From Anoxybacillus sp050480245 (GTDB lineage Bacteria > Bacillota > Bacilli > Bacillales > Anoxybacillaceae), in NCBI GenBank assembly GCA_050480245.1, contig JBCNEQ010000077.1: a stretch of DNA of 17,613 bases; one strand, given 5' to 3'. Below the pieces are notes generated by a model. The model was not told the DNA's origin. It was given only the letters and a program-made list of their open reading frames with translations, and did not search any database. The position numbers were made by a program, and so were the translations under genes. Positions 1 to 7,042 of the stretch are shown here, piece after piece; positions within the stretch are counted from its first letter, which is position 1; each line of letters starts with the position of its first letter.

Positions 1-1
1 G

Positions 2-175
2 GTTAAAGTCAAAGAGAACATTTCGGGTACATTTCGCGAAGAAACATTCGCCCAGTCGTTTTGCATCACAAGAAGCATCATTTCCACACTGACGAAACAC
101 GAAAAAAACGTGTGGGATTCGTTATGTCTTCTGTTGACGGGCGAAACGATAGATCGTGTTCTTTCCGCTACGTAG
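2..175 (+). CDS. IS66-family transposase, C-terminal fragment (5' part outside the window)
   Basis: An open frame enters from the window edge and stops at TAG 173-175, giving 57 residues. The part beginning VKVKENISGTFR, followed by ITRSIISTLTKHEKNVWDSL, matches the conserved C-terminal block of IS66 TnpC-type DDE transposases, which usually reads like KVKQKISGCFR then IRSYISTLRKQGKNVWE. The catalytic DDE residues lie upstream of the window, so activity cannot be judged. The stop codon overlaps the left arm of the hairpin at 174-201. It is convergent with the minus-strand rlmD unit. Confidence 0.75.
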   Translation, partial: VKVKENISGTFREETFAQSFCITRSIISTLTKHEKNVWDSLCLLLTGETIDRVLSAT

Positions 176-201
176 GGCATTTTCTATGACTGAAATGCCC
201 T
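174..201 (+). terminator. Hairpin at the IS66 transposase stop, possible terminator
   Basis: AGGGCATTT (174-182) pairs perfectly with AAATGCCCT (193-201) around a 10-nt loop and begins within the transposase stop codon. A run of six T lies only at 215-220, some 13 nt beyond the stem, so this is not a textbook intrinsic terminator. It may still act as a 3' end or be a structural part of the IS end. Confidence 0.35.
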
Positions 202-218
202 ATTTGTGCTGGTCTTTT

Positions 219-329
219 TTATACACTAGCACTGGGGTGAATAGTTACTTTTTTACGATGGATGCTTCTCCAAAACAATTTTTCGTAGCTTCTGCCTATC
301 AATTCGATGGTGACATCGTTTTCATCCAT
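219..329 (-). pseudogene. 5' stub of a small gene coupled to rlmD, truncated by the IS66 insertion
   Basis: The ATG at 329-327 overlaps the rlmD stop codon (TAATG arrangement) and has a GAGG ribosome site 5 nt upstream, so the gene would be translationally coupled to rlmD. The first 27 codons (beginning MDENDVTIELIGRSYEKL) are chromosomal. From about position 248 the frame continues in IS66 terminal sequence, adding nine residues (VTIHPSASV) before a stop. I do not recognise the family. The real gene was presumably longer, with its remainder on the far side of the IS outside the window. It could also be a chance ORF, but the overlap and ribosome site argue for a real gene. Confidence 0.5.
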
Positions 330-1687
330 TACTGCCTCACCAGCTTCGCGACACTCTCGACATGCGCCGTATGTGGAAAAAGATCGAACGGTTGAATGTA
401 TTCGATGTGATAGTGCTTTGCAAGGGTGTCGATGTCGCGTGCGAGGCTGGATGGGTTACAAGAGACGTACACGACTGTTTTCGGTTTCACTTGTAACATC
501 GTTTTTAATAAAGCGTTGTCGCAGCCTGTTCGTGGAGGGTCGACAACGATGACGTCTGGCTTCCACCCTTCTTTCACCCATTTTGGCAACAATACTTCCG
601 CTTTTCCAACCGCATACGTGACGTTGGTGAAGCCGTGACGTTCGGCATTTTGGCGCGCATCGTCAATCGCTTCGGGGATCGTATCCATACCGCGCACTTC
701 TTTTGCCTCGCGAGCGAGCCAAAGCCCGATTGTGCCGACGCCGCAATATGCGTCGACGACGCGTTCGTTTTTCGTTAGTGCTGCTGCTTTTTTTACTTCG
801 TCGTATAGCTTGATCGTTTGAATCGGATTAAGCTGGAAAAAAGCGCGGGCGGATAGTTCAAATGAAAAATCGCCAAGCACTTCTTGAATGTACGGTTCAC
901 CTGCGAGAACGATCGTTTCATCGCCAAAAATAAGCGACGTTTTTTGCCCGTTAATGTTTTGCGCGATCGATTTCACTTCTGGCAAACGGCGTTTCACTTC
1001 CGCTACAAACAGCTCTTTACGCGGCAGTTCTTTCGTCGCTGTCACAATGACTAATTGTACATCACCTGTAAAAAATCCGACCCGGGCGACAATCGTGCGC
1101 ACAACACCTGTTTTCTTTCGTTCGTGATAAACCGGAATGCGCAAATCTTGTAAAATCGCTTTCACGACCGTTGTGACGCGATTAGTCGCGTCATGTTGAA
1201 TCAAGCAGCGGTCAATGTCAACGAGCTCGTGCGAGTTCATGCTGTAAAGTCCAGCGATGACACGCCCTTTTTTCACTCCGACTTGAAATTGGCTTTTATT
1301 GCGATAATGCCACGGGTCTTCCATTCCGATCGTCGGACGAATATGAAGTGCTTCTACATTTAATCGGCTATGGCGTTCCAGTGCTTGAATGACGATATCT
1401 CGTTTTGCCTCTAATTGCGCGTGATAGTCAAGATGTTGCAGTTGACATCCACCGCACCGTTCATATACTGGACAAGGCGGCTTAACACGATGAGGGGAGC
1501 GTTTTCGTATGCGCACCATTTTTCCTTCTGTATACGTTGGGTACACATTCGTCGCTTGAACGACGACTTCTTCTCCTGGAAGCGCTCCTGGAACGAACAC
1601 CACTTGTTTTTTAAAATAGCCGACCCCTTCTCCGTTAATGCCTAATCGTTTAATCGTTAATGGAAATTGCTGTCCTTGTTGTAGCAT
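329..1687 (-). CDS. rlmCD: 23S rRNA (uracil-C5)-methyltransferase, RlmD/RlmCD family (B. subtilis YefA type)
   Basis: This enzyme transfers a methyl group from S-adenosylmethionine to C5 of specific uridines in 23S rRNA; the B. subtilis member YefA modifies both U747 and U1939. The 452-residue length is normal. An N-terminal TRAM-like RNA-binding domain (about residues 5-60) is followed by an iron-sulfur cysteine set, CPVYERCGGC. The C-terminal Rossmann methyltransferase domain shows the SAM loop DAYCGVGTIG, the VVDPPRTGCD motif and the nucleophile-bearing YVSCNPSSLARD. The ATG at 1687 is preceded by GGGGAG seven bases upstream. It starts 12 bases after the glycosylase stop, so the two probably share a transcript. 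A small downstream gene overlapping its stop is destroyed by the IS66 element. It is not yet resolved whether this protein is single- or dual-site. Confidence 0.93.
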   Translation of the reverse strand: MLQQGQQFPLTIKRLGINGEGVGYFKKQVVFVPGALPGEEVVVQATNVYPTYTEGKMVRIRKRSPHRVKPPCPVYERCGGCQLQHLDYHAQLEAKRDIVIQALERHSRLNVEALHIRPTIGMEDPWHYRNKSQFQVGVKKGRVIAGLYSMNSHELVDIDRCLIQHDATNRVTTVVKAILQDLRIPVYHERKKTGVVRTIVARVGFFTGDVQLVIVTATKELPRKELFVAEVKRRLPEVKSIAQNINGQKTSLIFGDETIVLAGEPYIQEVLGDFSFELSARAFFQLNPIQTIKLYDEVKKAAALTKNERVVDAYCGVGTIGLWLAREAKEVRGMDTIPEAIDDARQNAERHGFTNVTYAVGKAEVLLPKWVKEGWKPDVIVVDPPRTGCDNALLKTMLQVKPKTVVYVSCNPSSLARDIDTLAKHYHIEYIQPFDLFPHTAHVESVAKLVRQ

Positions 1688-1699
1688 TGCTTATCTCCC

Positions 1700-2548
1700 C
1701 TATTCTATACTTCTCCACAAATACAAAGCGGCATAGCTTGCATATGGTTCCCACATTCGTTGAAATGCGTCCATTTCTTTCATCGTCGGGCGATGATCGA
1801 GCTGAAATGTTCGTTCAATCGCCCGTTGCAAACCGACGTCTCCTTTCGGGAATACATTTGGACGCCCCAGACCAAACAATAAAAAATTTTGCACCGTCCA
1901 CGGACCGATGCCACGGATCGAAAGAAGCTGTTTCGCCACTTCCTCGTCAGAAAGCGAATGCATCTCTTCTAAGCGCAACTTTCCTTCTACGATAAGCCGT
2001 GAAATATCAATAATATATTGCGCTTTTCGCTCACTTAACGACAAAGCCCGCAATTCATCATATGAAGCATTGGCGACGCGCTCAGGCCGCGGATAAATGT
2101 ATACATCCCCGAGACGCTCACCAAATGTATGGACAAAACGTTCCGTTAGCCGATGAGCCACTTTCATATGAATTTGTTGGTGAATAATGCATTTCATTAA
2201 ACAAAAATATAAATCAAATTCTAATACAAGCGGTGTTCCTTCATGAGCGATAAATACGTCGCGCAAATTTGTTTGTATAAAATGATGGTGAATGAAAGCA
2301 AGCGGCCTGTCCCAATGAAAAATGCGCGAAAGACGCGCGATCACTTCTTCTTTATGCTGTTCTTCGTCACACGACACGACAAACGCAGGTTTCTCTTTTG
2401 TTCCAACGCTTTTCACGCACGCAAGAAGCGGCTTTTCGTTCACATACAGCGGAACGGTGATTTCGTTATGATGAATACGTATAAGCGGATCGTTTGCCAG
2501 CTGTTCGCATACTCGCGTAAAATCGTATGGAGGCTGAACATGAATCAT
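1700..2548 (-). CDS. DNA-3-methyladenine glycosylase, AlkA/HhH-GPD family (YfjP type)
   Basis: A base-excision repair enzyme that releases alkylated purines from DNA. The helix-hairpin-helix is visible as LLSIRGIGPWTVQNFL, and FPKGDVGLQRAIERTF carries the catalytic aspartate of the HhH-GPD fold. The N-terminal 100 residues fit the AlkA N-terminal domain. I chose the ATG at 2548 (282 residues) rather than upstream candidates because AGGGGAG lies 8 bases before it; the ATG at 2554 lies only two bases past that site. B. subtilis yfjP sits in the same neighbourhood beside pdaA, which supports the call. It lies just after the pdaA terminator and runs into rlmD, so this pair may form its own unit. 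No promoter could be fixed in the 50-base gap. Confidence 0.88.
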   Translation of the reverse strand: MIHVQPPYDFTRVCEQLANDPLIRIHHNEITVPLYVNEKPLLACVKSVGTKEKPAFVVSCDEEQHKEEVIARLSRIFHWDRPLAFIHHHFIQTNLRDVFIAHEGTPLVLEFDLYFCLMKCIIHQQIHMKVAHRLTERFVHTFGERLGDVYIYPRPERVANASYDELRALSLSERKAQYIIDISRLIVEGKLRLEEMHSLSDEEVAKQLLSIRGIGPWTVQNFLLFGLGRPNVFPKGDVGLQRAIERTFQLDHRPTMKEMDAFQRMWEPYASYAALYLWRSIE

Positions 2549-2584
2549 TACCATCTCTCCCCTTTCCCATTGTATCAAAACAAA

Positions 2585-2608
2585 TCCCTTTGCACATCGT
2601 CAAAGGGA
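2585..2608 (-). terminator. Intrinsic terminator at the end of pdaA
   Basis: TCCCTTTG and CAAAGGGA form a perfect 8-bp stem with an 8-nt loop. On the minus strand a U-rich tract (TTTGTTTT) follows. The pdaA stop codon (2600-2602) lies in the loop/stem boundary, so the gene ends inside its terminator. Confidence 0.8.
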
Positions 2609-3379
2609 AAAAATCCAAGTAGGAACATTGATTTTTTGCAACATGAAATCGTCTAAGCTTTTAAAAACATATCCTTCTTTTCGCAAATCGTCAATAATTT
2701 TAGCAAGCGCATCGGCATTGTCTTTGGATACTGTATGCAGCAATATAATCGCACCCGGATGAATTTGTTTCATGACGTTATTGTAGGCATACAACCAACC
2801 TTTTTGATCGTGCACGTGCCAATCGACGAACGCTAACGACCAAAAAACATGATAATAGCCGAGTTCGCGCGCAATACGCATCGTACGCTCATCAAAAATG
2901 CCGCGTGGAGGACGCATGTAGCGCATATGCTTCTGACCCGTCAACAGTTCTGTTTTCTTTCTAACCATCTCTAGCTCCTCACGCAACTTTTCATCGCTGA
3001 CGGTCGTTAAATCGGGGTGGTGCCATGAGTGGTTACCTACAATATGCCCTTCATTGACCATACGTTTGACTAAATCAGGGGCAGATTGTAAATAATGACC
3101 AGTTACAAAAAACGTCGCAGGAACGTTTTTTTCTTTAAGCACGTCTAAAATTTGCGCTGTATAGCCATTTTCATATCCGTTATCAAACGTTAAGTAAATA
3201 TGTTTTTTCGTCGGATCGCCTAAATAAAAAGCATCGTATTTGGCGAGTAGTTCGTCTAACTGTTTCCCAGCAGAAGGAGGAAGATGATTTTCACTTCGCT
3301 TAAACCCCCATGACATCGCATCAACTTGACTAAGCGGAAAACATAAAAAGAAAAAAAGCAACATGATCGTTTTTTTCAC
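2600..3379 (-). CDS. pdaA: Delta-lactam-biosynthetic N-acetylmuramic deacetylase PdaA (spore cortex)
   Basis: PdaA removes the acetyl group from N-acetylmuramic acid in spore cortex peptidoglycan, the step that allows muramic delta-lactam to form; without it B. subtilis spores fail to germinate properly. The NodB-type fold shows the PdaA-specific first motif TFDNGYENGY (N in place of the usual second D), HSWHHPDLT for metal binding, RPPRGIFDERT, and ILLHTVSKDNADAL. A hydrophobic N-terminal segment (KKTIMLLFFFLCFPLS) is a signal peptide or anchor. I set the start at GTG 3379 (259 residues) because GGAGGT stands seven bases before it; the longer frame from 3478 would run through the fumarase terminator. 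It lies 88 bases after fumarase, separated by that terminator. Expression is expected in the forespore by analogy, but I saw no clear sigma-G promoter. Confidence 0.92.
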   Translation of the reverse strand: MKKTIMLLFFFLCFPLSQVDAMSWGFKRSENHLPPSAGKQLDELLAKYDAFYLGDPTKKHIYLTFDNGYENGYTAQILDVLKEKNVPATFFVTGHYLQSAPDLVKRMVNEGHIVGNHSWHHPDLTTVSDEKLREELEMVRKKTELLTGQKHMRYMRPPRGIFDERTMRIARELGYYHVFWSLAFVDWHVHDQKGWLYAYNNVMKQIHPGAIILLHTVSKDNADALAKIIDDLRKEGYVFKSLDDFMLQKINVPTWIFSL

Positions 3380-3430
3380 TGCTTGCACCTCCGTATTCAT
3401 TTCAATAATAGGTTGTGCAAAAAGAGATAT

Positions 3431-3464
3431 AAAAAATCCGCCTAGCTCATCACTAGACGGATTT
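3431..3464 (-). terminator. Intrinsic terminator of the fumarase gene
   Basis: Read on the minus strand, AAATCCGTCTAG and CTAGGCGGATTT form a 12-bp stem with one G-U pair and a 7-nt loop, running into six T. It begins four bases after the fumarase stop. It separates fumarase from pdaA. Confidence 0.85.
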
Positions 3465-3467
3465 CCA

Positions 3468-4991
3468 TTAAAATACACGTTCTTTAAACTGGGCTAATTT
3501 TTCAAGCGATGATTTTTCGACGTCTTCGTGCAGGCTGTTACCGTGTGAATCCATCGTGACGACGGCGGTAAAGTCTTTTACACGCAAATGCCACATCGCT
3601 TCTGGAATACCAAACTCTAAAAAGTCAACACCTTCGACCGACTGGATACAGTCCGCATAATATTGCGCTGCACCACCGATGGCATTTAAATACACGCCCC
3701 CATGTTCTTTTAACGCCGCCAACGTTTTCGCCCCCATGCCACCTTTTCCGATGACAGCACGAATACCAAATTTTTTCATAATTTCCCCTTGATAAGGCTC
3801 TTCGCGAATGCTTGTCGTTGGACCAGCTGCTTTCACGTGCCATTTACCATTTTCATCTTTTAACATCACCGGCCCACAGTGATAAATGATTTGACCGTTT
3901 AAATCCACAGGGGCATCATGATCCATTAAATATTTATGAATCGCATCTCGTCCTGTGTAAATCATGCCGTTAATGCGAACGACATCACCTACTTTTAACG
4001 AACGAATTTGTTCTTCTGTAATTGGCGCTTCAAGCACCACTTCACGCCCTTCGCCCACAACTTCCGTTTCTTCTTGTTGGAAGTCGACGTCGTCTCCCTC
4101 TTGATATAGCCATTCTTGAATATCGCCCGTATGCGGATCAATGATAACGCCTAAGCGGCGGAATGCCCAACAGTTGTATGCGACAGAAACGAAAAAGCTT
4201 GCCGGGATGCGGTGCATGACACCGATTTTACAGCCGAGTAGCGTTGTTTCTCCGCCAAATCCCATCGTGCCGATGCCGAGTTTATTCGCTGCTTCCATAA
4301 TGTATTCTTCTAATTTGCGCAAGTCTTCATTCGGGTTCACATCGTCAACAGGGCGGAATAGCTGCTCCTTCGCTAAGTCATATCCGGCAGAGCGGTCGCC
4401 GCCGATGCCAACGCCAATAAATCCTGCGCTACATCCTTGTCCTTGCGCTTGATATACCGCATGTAAAATACATTTACGAATGCCATCTAAGTCACGACCG
4501 GCACGACCGAGCCCTTCTAATTCACATGGCAAGCTATATTGAATGTTTTTATTTTCACAGCCGCCACCTTTTAAAATTAAACGAACATCAATATAATCTT
4601 TTTCCCATTGCTCAAATTTCACAACAGGCAGTCCGATCCCTAAATTATCACCGCTATTTTCGCCTGTTAGCGAATCAACGGAGTTTGGACGCAATTTCCC
4701 GTCTTTCGTTGCTTGAGCGATTGCTCGCCGAATTGCCTCTTTCATCTCCATTTGATTGACACCTACAGGGACTCTAATTTTAAACGTCGGCAACCCGGTA
4801 TCTTGGCAAATTGGCGATACATTTTCATCTGCCATTTGAATGTTTTGTACGATCGTAGCAAGTGACATGGCCGCCCTCGTTCCTGCGTTTTCGCGTAGCT
4901 TTGCTTTTAAAATGGCACGTCGTACATCTTTCGGCAATTTCGTTGACGTTTCAACAATCAGCTTGTACATACTTTCTTGAAACTTTTCCAT
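3468..4991 (-). CDS. Class I fumarate hydratase, iron-sulfur, single-chain form
   Basis: Catalyses reversible hydration of fumarate to (S)-malate in the TCA cycle using a [4Fe-4S] cluster. The 507 residues hold both parts of the class I enzyme in one chain: an N-terminal alpha domain with SPICQDTGLPTF (Cys62), KGGGCENKN (Cys145) and GQGCSAGFIG (Cys187), and a C-terminal beta domain with GPTTSIREEPYQGE and IGKGGMGAKTL. I did not assign which three cysteines bind the cluster. The ATG at 4991 has AGGGGAAGGG seven bases upstream; the GTG at 4994 is a poorer choice. B. subtilis relies on the unrelated class II enzyme (CitG), so this is an additional or alternative fumarase. An IS200/IS605 element ends 70 bases upstream and is co-directional. 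Class I tartrate dehydratases are close relatives, but those are usually two-subunit. Confidence 0.9.
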   Translation of the reverse strand: MEKFQESMYKLIVETSTKLPKDVRRAILKAKLRENAGTRAAMSLATIVQNIQMADENVSPICQDTGLPTFKIRVPVGVNQMEMKEAIRRAIAQATKDGKLRPNSVDSLTGENSGDNLGIGLPVVKFEQWEKDYIDVRLILKGGGCENKNIQYSLPCELEGLGRAGRDLDGIRKCILHAVYQAQGQGCSAGFIGVGIGGDRSAGYDLAKEQLFRPVDDVNPNEDLRKLEEYIMEAANKLGIGTMGFGGETTLLGCKIGVMHRIPASFFVSVAYNCWAFRRLGVIIDPHTGDIQEWLYQEGDDVDFQQEETEVVGEGREVVLEAPITEEQIRSLKVGDVVRINGMIYTGRDAIHKYLMDHDAPVDLNGQIIYHCGPVMLKDENGKWHVKAAGPTTSIREEPYQGEIMKKFGIRAVIGKGGMGAKTLAALKEHGGVYLNAIGGAAQYYADCIQSVEGVDFLEFGIPEAMWHLRVKDFTAVVTMDSHGNSLHEDVEKSSLEKLAQFKERVF

Positions 4992-5060
4992 CACGATTCC
5001 CTTCCCCTTTGTTCAATATGTAACAATTTTTCGAATTCTCCACTTGTATTATACATCTTT

Positions 5061-5185
5061 GTGAACCTCCCACGGCTAAAGTCGCGGGCTTCTCACTTCG
5101 CAGTGAGAATTTCCTGCTTCATCGTCCTCGCAACCTACTAACTCCACAGGCGTATGATTCCGACAGTTCCTGCCGTACGATATTT
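5061..5185 (-). ncRNA. Predicted omega-RNA (reRNA) scaffold of TnpB, 3' portion, at the element's right end
   Basis: In IS200/IS605 elements TnpB uses an RNA made from the 3' end of tnpB and the right end of the element, with the guide supplied by the flank. This segment has two clear hairpins read on the minus strand: TTCTCACT-GCGA-AGTGAGAA (5090-5109), an 8-bp stem capped by a GNRA tetraloop, and CCCGCG/CGTGGG (5069-5088) close to the end. The RNA's 5' end, probably inside tnpB, cannot be fixed by eye. The guide would begin at 5060 with AAAGATGTATAATACA. Inferred from the family, not observed. Confidence 0.6.
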
Positions 5186-6296
5186 ATGCAAATAAACCTA
5201 ATTCTTTTAAGCCTTGTTGTAGTATATTTTTTGCAGCGTTCTCGTCTCTTTGATGAATCGTACCACAATGATCGCAAACCCATTCTCTTATGGATAATAA
5301 CTTTACTTTTTTGTTTACACACCCACACGCTGAACAAGTTTGCGATGATGCAAACCATCTGCTTATTTTATGATACGTTCTGCCATACCACATCGACTTA
5401 TATTCTATCTGTCTGCAAAATTCACCCCATGCTACATCCGATATTCTTTTAGCGAGACGTGAATGTTTTATCATGTTTTTCACAGCTAAATCTTCGCTAA
5501 TGATTACTTGGTTTTCGTAAACAATTTTCGAAGATAGCTTATGTTGAAAATCTTTTCTAGTATTACTTATTTTTTCGTGTACTTTTGCCACCTTAACTCT
5601 TTGCTTGTTCCAATTTTTACTTCCTTTTTTCTTTTTTGCAAGTTGTCTTTGCAGCTTTGCCAATTTCTTTTCATACTTTGATATGGCTTTAGGGTCTTTT
5701 ATGTGGTTGTTGTGATTGTCTATTAGAAATTCTTTTAGACCCAAATCAAAAGCATACACATGATTGTTTTTTGGTAATTGTTCTATTTCAGCATCAACTA
5801 ATATGGATACAAAATACTTTCCACTCGGCACTTGAGAAATAGTGGCAGACTTTATTTGTCCATCAAACTTTCTATGCAACTTACATCTTACCCATTTAAG
5901 TTTTGGAAGTTTGATTTTGTTGTTATCAAAATCAACCTCTATATTGTTATTAGTGAAATTAGTCGTATAGCTGTATTTGTGTGATTTTTTTGTTTTAAAT
6001 TTAGGAAAGTCAGACTGTTTTTTGAAAAAATTATGAAAAGCACTATCCAGATGATAAATCGCATTAGTTAAGGCAAATTTATCTACTTCTTTCAGCCACA
6101 CAAATTCGCTTTTTAACTCCCTGTTACAATGATTATTACAATCCGTTTTAGACATTTGTTTCTTTTCTGTTTCATACAACTCTATCTTTTTAGCGAGATA
6201 ATAATTATATACAAATCTTACACAACCAAATGTTTTAGCTAATTGTATTTTTTGTTCTTCGTTGGGATATAAGCGATATTTGTATGCCCTTAACAT
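5184..6296 (-). CDS. tnpB: IS200/IS605-family RNA-guided endonuclease TnpB
   Basis: TnpB is a compact ancestor of Cas12 that cuts DNA matching its omega-RNA guide and helps the element persist after excision. The protein is full length (370 residues). The N-terminal helix-turn-helix-like region begins MLRAYKYRLYPNEEQ. The split RuvC domain retains all three acidic residues: Asp184 in YAFDLGLKEF, Glu268 in IISEDLAVKN, and Asp351 in HQRDENAAKN. The zinc ribbon is intact (Cys321, Cys324, Cys341, Cys344). I chose the ATG at 6296, with AGGTGAG seven bases upstream; a GTG at 6308 directly after the tnpA stop is possible. It lies 12 bases after tnpA, so the two are cotranscribed. Base composition is markedly AT-rich. 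It is predicted active. Confidence 0.95.
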   Translation of the reverse strand: MLRAYKYRLYPNEEQKIQLAKTFGCVRFVYNYYLAKKIELYETEKKQMSKTDCNNHCNRELKSEFVWLKEVDKFALTNAIYHLDSAFHNFFKKQSDFPKFKTKKSHKYSYTTNFTNNNIEVDFDNNKIKLPKLKWVRCKLHRKFDGQIKSATISQVPSGKYFVSILVDAEIEQLPKNNHVYAFDLGLKEFLIDNHNNHIKDPKAISKYEKKLAKLQRQLAKKKKGSKNWNKQRVKVAKVHEKISNTRKDFQHKLSSKIVYENQVIISEDLAVKNMIKHSRLAKRISDVAWGEFCRQIEYKSMWYGRTYHKISRWFASSQTCSACGCVNKKVKLLSIREWVCDHCGTIHQRDENAAKNILQQGLKELGLFA

Positions 6297-6308
6297 AGAT
6301 AAACTCAC

Positions 6309-6710
6309 CTACCTTTCCTTTTGGGAGTGAATATAATTTCTTATTTGTTCTTCTGTATGTTCACTAACTGTTGCGACAAAATAAGATGGATTCCAAAGAT
6401 GTCCTCCCCAAAGTTGTTTCTTTAACTCTGGGTATTGTTTAAATAACAACCTCGCACTTACACCTTTTAATGCCTTAATCATATCTGGTATATAATGCTG
6501 CGGACTACATTCTATGAGTAAGTGTATGTGGTCTAAATCTCCATTGATTTCTTGTATCACAAACCCATTTTCTGTAGCAATCTTGTGCAATATTTCCACC
6601 AAACATTGTTCTATTTTGCCAGTTAATATTTTGCGTCTATATTTCACACACCATACGATATGGTATTGAATAGAATAGACATAACCTCGCCCGTAATGTA
6701 TTTTTGCCAT
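6309..6710 (-). CDS. tnpA: IS200/IS605-family transposase TnpA (HUH Y1 type)
   Basis: TnpA excises and inserts the element as single-stranded DNA by recognising the end hairpins. The 133-residue length is typical. The HUH motif is His61-Ile-His63 in DLDHIHLLIE, and the catalytic tyrosine is Tyr126 with Gln130 in the helix RNYIHSQ. No frameshift or missing residue is seen, so the protein is predicted competent. The ATG at 6710 has AGGTGAT upstream. The first 120 bases of the element precede it and hold the left-end hairpin. Confidence 0.95.
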   Translation of the reverse strand: MAKIHYGRGYVYSIQYHIVWCVKYRRKILTGKIEQCLVEILHKIATENGFVIQEINGDLDHIHLLIECSPQHYIPDMIKALKGVSARLLFKQYPELKKQLWGGHLWNPSYFVATVSEHTEEQIRNYIHSQKER

Positions 6711-6807
6711 ATATTATCACCTAATTGTAGGGTAACATGTGCATGGGCAAAAATCAAGTTTTTATCTGGTTTTATAGCCACATGATAAATAACATATGTT
6801 AGTGTCC

Positions 6808-6939
6808 TTACTCATGACTAAAGTCACGAGAATGCAGACGCATATTTTCTTCAAGCACTTCAAGAAACATATTTAAGCGCGTTTTTAAATAGGATAGTTG
6901 TAGATTTTGATCTGATACTGCGTTGCCCAACGTCGTCAC
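6808..6939 (-). pseudogene. Small ORF whose 3' end is replaced by the IS200/IS605 left end (position of yfjT)
   Basis: A GTG at 6939 with AAGGA nine bases upstream opens a frame beginning VTTLGNAVSDQNLQLSYLKT. After residue 36 (…ENMRLH) the frame enters the IS left end and gains SRDFSHE before TAA. Joining the two flanks without the element gives …RLHKDV and a stop, a 39-residue product, so the insertion changes only the last few residues. The content (alternating hydrophobic and charged residues) suggests an amphipathic helix. I do not recognise it. B. subtilis has a small gene, yfjT, in the same interval between pdaA and yfkA, but homology is not shown. It may be unimportant or a chance ORF. 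Confidence 0.4.
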
Positions 6940-6975
6940 CTTGCTTTTTCCTTATCGTACGCAATCGCAACATCG

Positions 6976-7005
6976 TTGACAATCGTTCCATTTCGTTTGC
7001 ATAAT
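6976..7005 (+). promoter_or_regulatory. Probable sigma-A promoter of yfkAB
   Basis: TTGACA (6976-6981) and CATAAT (7000-7005) are 18 bases apart. They lie 37 bases before the yfkAB start codon, leaving room for a short leader and the AAAAGGAG ribosome site. The -35 is a perfect consensus and the -10 has one change. Confidence 0.6.
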
Positions 7006-7042
7006 TATCGTTAGGTCTATTTTAATTAAAAGGAGCTTGATT

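Larger units (their letters stand above)
1..248 (+). mobile_element. 3' end of an IS66-family insertion sequence (partial, runs off the window)
   Basis: The block holds the last 57 codons of an IS66-type transposase (2-175), a hairpin, and then an AT-rich tail. I place the element's end at about 248, where the plus strand ends in GTTAC. Read inward from that end the sequence begins GTAACTATTCACCCC, and IS66-family ends usually begin with GTAA. The boundary also fits the minus strand, where a short ORF coupled to rlmD is cut at this point. The other end lies outside the window, so the inverted repeat and the expected 8-bp target duplication cannot be tested. Family call good, exact end inferred. 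Confidence 0.7.
5061..6831 (-). mobile_element. Complete IS200/IS605-family element with tnpA and tnpB
   Basis: A 1,771-bp element carries an HUH transposase and an RNA-guided nuclease on the minus strand, in the order tnpA then tnpB (IS608-like arrangement). Both ends have the subterminal hairpins expected of this family and no inverted repeats: at the tnpA end CTCGTGAC/GTCATGAG (6811-6830), and at the tnpB end CCCGCG/CGTGGG (5069-5088), both with GACTTTAG in or next to the loop. I place the ends at 6831 and 5061 (minus-strand ...GGTTCAC). Removing the element joins a short ORF in frame (see 6808-6939), which supports these limits to within a base or two. It is clearly more AT-rich than its surroundings, consistent with recent arrival. 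Confidence 0.88.

Noticed and set aside
3365..3440. Sigma-G promoter for pdaA
   Set aside because: Only weak matches (CCTATTA with a poor -35) were found, not enough to call.
6954..6983. Minus-strand TTGTCA and TACGAT, 17 bases apart, as a promoter for the small ORF at 6939
   Set aside because: Transcription would start within or after the ribosome site (AAGGA at 6953-6949), so it could not drive that start codon.
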